Shown here piece by piece: positions 48,101-56,565 of a stretch of 64,000 nucleotides of DNA. The position numbers were made by a program, and so were the translations under genes. Location of the stretch: positions 10,308,314 through 10,372,313 of the forward strand of contig NW_023601543.1 of assembly GCF_014898055.3 (NCBI RefSeq), read 5' to 3'. Source of the stretch: Talpa occidentalis. Lineage: Eukaryota; Chordata; Mammalia; Eulipotyphla; Talpidae. Below the pieces are notes generated by a model. The model was not told the origin of the DNA. It ran no database searches and saw only the letters and a program-made list of their open reading frames with translations. Within the stretch, counting starts at the first letter, position 1; the number at the start of each line of letters is the position of its first letter.

Positions 48101-51100
48101 TCGAATCTTGACTTTGCCAAATCACTTCGCCTTCTGAGCCTAGGTCTTAGGTTGTTCTGATGAAATCAGCTGTTTAAGCTCCTAAGAAGAGCGCCCAACA
48201 CACGAGTGAACTCATTCAATATCGAGCGTCTCCCCCACCTTCCTCCCTTGGGGGGAGAAACCACGACTTGCGTGAAATTCCAGAAGAGAGAGGGAGGACA
48301 GGAGCATGGGGTCCTGAGTCAATTTTGTGCTGTTCCTTCGCTACCCCACGATCTTGACTGGAAAGCGCCAGTTCTCCCGCTGGAAAGTTCCGTAGTTCCG
48401 TTTTCCCTTCTTTGCCTTGGCTGCTCCCACGGAGATCGCGCTCTCTCGCTGCGTGCGGCACAAGGTCGGGTTCAGATGGCAGATTGCCAACATCTCATCA
48501 GACGTTTTCCCAGTCTTTTAGCTCTACTGGACAGCCCCGAGGACCCTTGGAGCCTCCTCAAATTATAAAACCGTGGAGTTTAAGTTGTCTGCGACCTGCG
48601 CCTCCACTTAGACCATCCGCAGCTCTAGGTTATAAAGAGGTAATTTTGCTACATATGGTATAAAATGCTTCTGATGAGCTAATTTTGTAGCTGATGACAC
48701 ATAGTTCTGTGGGAATGTGGTAGAATTTGTGATAGATGATACATGTCAGTGAATCTCGTTGCTCCACTTGGACATTTTTTATTTCTTAATTACCCACTTC
48801 CCCTGTTCCATCTACAAATATTTCCTGTGGATCCACTGAGTTTATGTGCACTGCCTGAGTTTTCCAGGTCTCTTCCTGAAGTGTGCTGGTTTTCTATACG
48901 TTGGTAAGGGTGTATCTACATCACTGGCCATGATTAAACATGGACCACTTTATTAAAGTTGAATTCCCAACCAAGCAAACCCAGTGCCGCGTATTGGAAC
49001 AGTTTTATCTATTAAATGGAATCAGTACAGTTATTGTAAGACCAAGCCAGGAGTCCAAACTCTGACAGTCTGACCTATTCGCTGCAATTGTAAAGGGGAA
49101 AGAATAGAAGGAAAGGAATGCCTTTTCAAAAGAGGCTTGTAAACTTGAGAGCTCTTTCGATGTTTAGGTAAGGTGGGGATTTCAAGGTTTTTTTTTCCTC
49201 TCGAAGTTGCAGGCAGGAAATGTCACTGGCTTCCGTCACTGTGGGGAGTGCTATCTTTCCCATTCCAACAACAGTGGATTTTTTTCCCCCCTAACCTGTT
49301 AATCATCGTTTCAGAAAAGAAGCTCAGTGATGAGCAACTATTCTTTAAATTGGTCTTATTGAATGAAGCTCTAAGTTTATGACAGTGAGGGGACCCGTCT
49401 TAGAATGATGGAGCAAATGCAGTGTATATTTCTACAGGGAACATGTGCTTTGATGAGCGACGCAGACCTAGCTCAGTTTTGAGTCTTGATTTAAAACCCC
49501 ATACTACTGTTTGCATAAATTGGTGCCCCCAAGTCTTAGTGCAATGAAACTAGAACAATATTTGGACACTGGGGGATTTTTGATTGCTTCAACCCAACAT
49601 GATAGAAACAATAATCCTTGAGCTGAATCTTTATTATGTACCTCTGTTCAGAAACAGGCCTGGATCCTATCGCACAGATTTGTTTGGGAAATTGACCGAT
49701 GATAACCACAATCATCCCATTTTCTTCTTTGATTACCTAAAACCAGGAGTGCCACTTCATAATTATCTAGGTCCCCTTTTTAATGATGGATATTTTGTTA
49801 TTGTCAGTTACTAAATTCAAATGAAGGTGAGCTTTGAAGGGTAAAGGCAACTTAATCCTGCACAGAACTAATCCATTAAAACTAAGGCATGATCACTTTG
49901 TTTCTGCTGGGAGAGGAGCATTATTAATATATCCTTACTATGTAGTACGTATTTCGGTGATTTCAGCATTGGTCATGCTGCACAGAACTGTATTCCTTGG
50001 GCTTTTGCATGATGGTATCGCATCTGAAACTAATGTGGGGGACATGTGATATTCTCTCTGTGTGATTTGTGATAACACTAACATTTCAAATGTTGTTTTA
50101 GAATTATTGATAAATGGATTTGGTCATTATAACCATCGACCTCTCACGCTCATCTTCTCTTTCTTTACATATTCACTTTAGAGGATGTCTTATATCTTAA
50201 AGGTAAGGGTAGAACAATATCTTTGGCTTACAGTGACATCATAATGCTGTGCTGTAACCTTTGATGATTGAAGCTTTCCTTTATGCTTGTTTTGTCCTTT
50301 GTTATAATTGGTGGCTAAAATATGAAGAGGCAATTCTGACATGTAAGTACGTTCTTCAAAAAGCAGGCTTTTGTGGAAATACATGTGAAAAATGTCATCT
50401 CAATGCCTTAAAAATGTCTATTTTTTAAATGTTATTTTCCCCGTTATTTTTGTTCCATGTGAGTGTTTGATGTCTCTGTTTTTAAGTCTAACTAGATCAC
50501 AGTGGCTCAATGGAAGAAATTAAATTCTTTGTTTCATATATTTTTGAGGGACTAGTTTTATCTATGTATCAAGGGAGGTTGGGTATAAGATGATCATGAA
50601 GGCTTTTGCTAAGATTCTAATTCATTTACGTGGATGCTGATGATGAATGTTTTTTTAAAGATCTGCTGCTTATTCCTATGGCAAAGCAAATTCAGTGATT
50701 TACACATCTTATCTACTAATTTAAAACATGACTCTATATATGTATATTTAAGCTTGGCTCTTAGGTAAATTACTGCTAACTCAAAATTGTATACATCAGG
50801 AGAAATCCTTCGTTTGACCCTTCACTCTGACTGCAGGGAAATTAGTCTCTCTGCCTTAATTTTCCCATCTGACAAATGGAAATTCATATTCTTCTTGGTG
50901 GGACTGTTGCAAAGGAAAATTTAAGTCATTTTCAAGCTCTTTGAAAAGTGTCATGTACTCTACTAGTAGCTACAACTGTCATTTAATTCCCTCACCACTA
51001 TCAGTGGGGAGTGCACATCAAGTTAGAAATAGTGCTGTTTCTCGGGACTGATGCCCACCCCTCCCTCTGCAGATGGCTCCCCTAAGGCATTTGGCCTCCC

Positions 51101-54100
51101 AAAGGAATCTGCCACATCTCCAGTGGGCACAGTCCATTCTCATTCCCATCGCCACAACAATTGAGAGGATAATATCATTGCCTCTGTTTTATTTAACCTT
51201 TTAGAGTTCACTGGAGCCATTTTTATTGTGTATAAAATTAAGTTTTATGCACTCCTGATTGAGACTATTAAGAGAGAGGTGTTCTATTTCATTTCATTTG
51301 CTCTTTTTTATTTTTTTTTTTTCTTTTGGAGCAGGGAGAATTTTAATTCATAAAGTAACCACTATCCTTACAGGAGTCTAGTAAGAGCCCCAAAACGATG
51401 AAGAAGTTTCTTCACAAAAGAAAAACCGAAAGAAAGCCATCGGAGGAGGAGTATGTGATTCGGAAAAGTACGTGTTTTGTATTTTCTAGAAGTTGGTTAA
51501 GAATGAACTAAAACAAAGCAGACAATTAGAGCAATTTGTTCTTGGTCTCATCTGTGATCTAGAGAAAAATGCACGGGATGGTTTGGTCACCACTGAGACT
51601 TTGAATAAGATGCCACCTGTGCTTCCACTTAGCCAGACACCAGCTGTATGACTTTGTCTTGAATATTTGGACTTACTGGGTTTTGAGCCACTAAAGGGAC
51701 CTGTTTGCTCTGGGTACATTATTCCCCTGCTTAGCTTCTGATGTCTGAGATCTTTTCCTCTACTGAGATAGACTGAATGGACTGTGCTCCTTCTGGAAGT
51801 CCAAAGCTCAGGATGTGCTCAATTAGCCAAGGCATGGGCCAGCTGACATGCAGAAACAAGGCTTGATTTCAAGCCAAACTGCAGTCGGTTCTTTGGGACA
51901 CACATCAAGGAGTAAGTGATGTCTCAAAAGAGGGTCCCGAGCTGTATCAGCTGACAATATAGTCTGGATAAATCTTTCCTTGACTCTAACTTCTGCACTC
52001 CCCACACCCCGCCTGGGCGTCTGCGTCAGCACGTTAGCTCCGTCATCCAGTCATTTCGAGAGTGAGTTGGAGGGAGGAGGGAGAATCAGTGACTGTGCAG
52101 GCTGGTTGGAAAAATGGGTGGAGTTTATGGGGGAAAGCTTCCTAGAGAAGGTGAGCCTTGATCTTGAAGGAGAGGAAGGATGTGGTGTCAGCCACTGCTG
52201 TCACTGTGGCCTGTTAGAGGTACCTGGTAGGAGTCCCCAGTTTTCGAACTCTGGGTGGGCTTCGGGAGCAGACGCCCTCGGTGCTGAATGCACCAATGTT
52301 GACCCAGAGTCCCTAGGGGACACTGTTGTTCCTGCTGCTTTACAAGAGCTGGGCGGCATCTCTCCTGCCATCCAAAATGGCACCGGTCAGAAAAGCCAGT
52401 CCCCAATATCATGTCGAGGGTCTAGGGGCACATCTTTGTATGAAAGGTCATGATTGATTACTTTTGATAGGTACTGCTGCTCTGGAAGAGGATGCTCAGA
52501 TTCTCAAAGTGATAGAAGCCTATTGTACCAGCGCAAATTTTCAACCAGGCCATGGCTCAAGTAGGTTCCCCCAAAGCATTCACTCTCCTGAGCTTCCGTT
52601 CCCCCTTTCTGCTTCTTGCCTCCCTCTTCCCTCCTTCCTTCCTTCCCTCTCTCTCTTTCTTTCTTTCTTTCTCCCCCTCTTCCTTTCCCTGCTTGCTGCC
52701 TCAGAAACAGAGAAAAGCAGCCCAATGGGTTGCAGGGCGTGGAACCGGGTTGCCTGCTGCAGAGGACAGAACTGCGTCTTTCAGTCGTGGTGGTTTCAGC
52801 TACCAAGCGCTTTGTTTACCCAGAGAGAAAAAGATGCGAGAGTAAGAAAGTTGGACGTGATAGAAATGAAGGGAAAAAAAAAATTTAAGTCATTCGCCTT
52901 TGAAGTACACAAATACCCACAGCGCACTAGCTAGGAATTCAAGAGGCCAGAGAGTTCCTGTGTCTGTGAGCTGATGCTAATCTCTTCTTTGGCGGCCGCG
53001 GAAAGGAAGTGTCAATACTAGCTCTGATCAGCTGCATATTTAAGCGAGCGGTACCTTGCCCAACCCTAGTTGCAAAGTTGCTCTGAAAATCTGGAAAGTT
53101 GCTGCTAAGCAGGGCCTGTGGGAATGGAGACCACCTTTCAAGGAGTCGTTCAGGCAGGTTATTTCCCACACAGCTTTCGGGCTTTCAAATGAAAGTGAGA
53201 TCATGTTTTCTGATACATCCTGGGTTTTTGCAAAAGTGAGGTCACACCGGGTATGTCATTTGTCTTCCATGGTTGTAGACACTCAGGATGCCTTCTGTGA
53301 GGCTGTCACACCCGCCTGAGAAATGTGTGCTCCCTGGTGCTTGCTGGGGAGGCCAGGGCCCACCTCTGCGTGTGCCAGCAGAGGGTTTGGGTGGCAGTCG
53401 GGACACCGTCCTTCAAAGTCACTTGTCTCTCAGACTCATGAGGAAAATGTTTGGTGTGAAAGCCGATACAGTCGACCATGAGGAGGAGCTGCCACCACCC
53501 CTTCTGCTTCACAGACAAAGCTGGGCTGTGGCTTTGGGCCTGCCCGGCCCTGATAGCAAATTGCAAGGAGCCAGGAAAAGAAAGTGAGAGTAGGATTTTT
53601 TGGTTTTACTCATCGAAGTAACATTGGTTGAAAACCAAAAAAGAGAGGGGCACAGGGAGACACGAAAGACATGCCACTCCTACAAAATTTGTTCCCCCAC
53701 CACCTCTCCTCACATCGGAAGTCAGGAGATCTGCTCAGAGGTGCAAGTGGTTGTTTGGGCCTTCTGGACCTTTCTAGAAGAAACACCCACATTTCCACCC
53801 CTTCTGCCTAGCCCACCTTTTCAATATGGGAACTTTGCAGGGCAGTGCTCAGCATGTAGCAAGCCTTTTAGCATCTAGTGACCCATCTCCCTCTATCCAC
53901 CAGCCAGTACTGTTTTCAGAGAAGTGACCACTGTTGTTTCTTACTGTGTTCAGTCAGTCAGTCAGTCAGTCAGTCAGTCTGCTCTCTATTTAGTAAGCAT
54001 CCATGGTTGCTAGGCCCTATCGAAGCCAGAAGCACATTTCACCTCAGGGAAGGAAAGATGGTCAAGTGAAGGCAGTGGGTGTAGGAACATGAAGGAACTT

Positions 54101-56527
54101 GACTTAAAAAAAAATGGAAACCAGTGGCTCAGGGATACTTGAAAATGAGGAACTCAAGCCTCTTCAGGAAAGATCCAGAAGCCAGTGGTGGGAGGTTGGA
54201 GGCGAAGGAGAGCTGTTTGGTCAGGTCCTATGTCTATTGTGTCACTTCACCCATTACAGAGCCTGAACAGAGACTGTGGGCAGAGGGTGGGGAGGACACT
54301 GGTCTCTTTGCTGCCGGTATGACCCCTTCCCAAACCCAACCCCATCTGTGATCAGAATGTCCTAACTGCCCCCACCTCACCCCACAGGACTATAAAGAGC
54401 ACAAGCAGGAGTGAGTGGTGATTCTCAGGCCCTCTAAGCGCGTGTGTCTCTATGCAATGCAGCTCTCTAAGTGACTTTTACTAAAATTACGGGGGCCTCC
54501 CTGGTGGTGCAAGGGGATAAGCACCACACTGTGAAGCAATCTGCAGCCTCTGCAGCATGAGTTCAATCCCTGGCTGGCCAGGCAGCAACCCACATGGCAC
54601 AGCAGACCTCTCCTGTCTCGCCCACTGTATTTTTAGTCAGTCTGCCTGTTCTGTTCCCCACTCTGTCTCTGGTGAATCCTCTCACCCCCTGCACCTCTGG
54701 CCTGTACCCCAGCTCTTGTATGCATAAATAAATAAATCTTTTTAAAAAATAAAATAAAATTACGTAACACGGCAGCATAGGGGCTGGAGCACCGGCCCGG
54801 AGTTGATGCGCAGGACAAGATGTCACTGCCCAGCTCTGCTCTGCAGGAGGCAAAAACAGGAAAGGATGTGGCCTTGGTTCAGGCCGGGCAATACAGCCAC
54901 CCTTTACATGATTCCTCTGATAAAAAGTTCCCTCCTCCAAGATGGAATCTGTTTTTGGCCATTTGGAATTCCTTGTCAGGAAGCTCTCGTCAGCAAATGT
55001 TGGGTAACAGTTCCCTGGGGGGTACCATTACCAAGACCCTCTGGTAATAATAGCAGAAAGGAGATGATACCCCAAAATCTCCCCTCGCCTCCATCTTGCA
55101 ATCTGTGTTTGTAGGTGCTCGCAAAGATTCAATCCCGCAAGTCTTACTCCCTGAGGAAGAGAAACTCATCATCGAAGAAACCAGAAGCAATGGGCAGACC
55201 ATCATTGAAGAAAAGTGAGTAGAGTGGGCTAATGCCTTCCCTGCTTTCTCGGGGGGGCTGCACTGAAGGTTCTCGCAGGGCAGTGGTGCTCATAGGAAGC
55301 CTGCACTGAAGACCATCCCTCCTCGTGGTCTGGGGATAGGACCCTTGGGAGGGCAGGAAGGGACACGGGAAGGTGAGGCAGAGGGGCGGAGGTCTCTCCT
55401 TGGGGTGGCTCCCCATGCAGTCAGGGGCTTCAGGGTATGTAGGAGGATGGTCTAGGTGGGGAAGGAGGCACCTGAGGACACCAGAGCACCTCTTCCCTGA
55501 CCAGGTACTGGGCTTTTACAACTTGACCTGAGTTAGAGACCCTCCAGCAATCCAGTCAGCTAAGTACACCTCTCACTGTTTCCCCGGAGGAGAAGACTGG
55601 GGTTCAGGGAAACCATGTCTGGCTTATCTTTGGCACAGTAGTGAGGGGAAATCTGGTGAATGGCCAATGGCTTGTCAAATAAACACAAAGTCGCCAAATA
55701 ATTCATTCGTTTAAACTTGAGTCATTTCCGAAGTCAGGCCTAAATGTGCGTAGGACAGAATGTTTCAAAGTACTTGGCATTGTTGTTGTGTTTTTCCCTC
55801 TGGTGAATGAAGTGGTAGAGAAAATGGCAAAGCACCTGGGCTTTACCAGGGAGGATAGCCCTGGTTCAACTCCCAGTTCTGCGATTTGTGCAAGCTCTTT
55901 CACACACCTCTCGGTGCCTCAGTTTCTTCCTCTGTGTAATAGCTAAGGTAGTAATACTTTCCAGGATATTGTGAGGCAAAATAGAATAATAAGTAGCTTG
56001 CACAAGGTAATCGCTCAGTAAATGATGATAGTTATTATTATTATAGCTGTATCAACCTTATGACAACTTTGTGAAGTTGTCAGCGAATGTGGTAATATCC
56101 CCAATTTGAATGTGAAGACAGTAAGACCAAGGCCAGATGAGAAGAAAACGGACTGCTCAAAGTTAGAGGACTAGTGAGTGATAGGATCAGAACTGGAGCC
56201 CACATCTCCAAAGCCCTTGCTCAAGAACAGAACTAGGGCCTCCCCGGTGGCGCAGCGGTTGAGCACTGGGTTGCGAAGCTGCCCTCAGCCTCTGCAGCGC
56301 CGGTTCGATCCCCGGCTGCTCCCTGGCCACCGGAGGAGGGTCCCACATGGCGCGCAGACCCCTCCAGCCGCCCGCTGCTTCCCTCAGCAGTGTACTTCGG
56401 TCCTTCTGCCTGCTCTGCTCCCCGCTCTGGCTCTGGTGAATTCTCTCACCCTCCCGCGCTTCTGACTGTACCCAGTACTTGTATAAATAAATAAAAAATA
56501 AATAAATTTAAAAAAAAAAAAAGAAAA

Positions 56528-56565
<38 letters not shown>

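Larger units (their letters stand above)
45144..48513 (+). other. ARHGEF6: Introns around the PH exons
   Basis: Covers the introns 45144-45965, 46045-47319 and 47466-48513 (the exons between are listed separately). The only assigned relic is a MIR at about 48040-48190. No SINE of the dominant family and no LINE-1 was seen, so this is the most repeat-poor part of the window. Confidence 0.65.
48640..52470 (+). other. ARHGEF6: Introns flanking the microexon
   Basis: Covers 48640-50181, 50203-51373 and 51468-52470. A MIR-like relic is visible at about 50820-50985 (CTGACTGCAGGGAAATTAGT, TTTCCCATCTGACAAATGG). No SINE or L1 recognised. Confidence 0.6.
52561..55114 (+). other. ARHGEF6: Intron with pyrimidine tract, (CAGT)n and a SINE
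   Basis: A CTTT/CCTT-rich tract lies at about 52620-52692, (CAGT)7 at 53951-53979 and a SINE at 54492-54754. The rest is unassigned. Confidence 0.75.

Noticed and set aside
53951..53979. Possible CRISPR-like or regulatory direct repeats
   Set aside because: It is a simple tetranucleotide microsatellite in a mammalian intron; there are no spacers.
56236..56330. tRNA-like sequence with A and B boxes
   Set aside because: It is the head of a SINE: it continues into the family body and poly-A tail and is flanked by a TSD, so it is not a tRNA gene.
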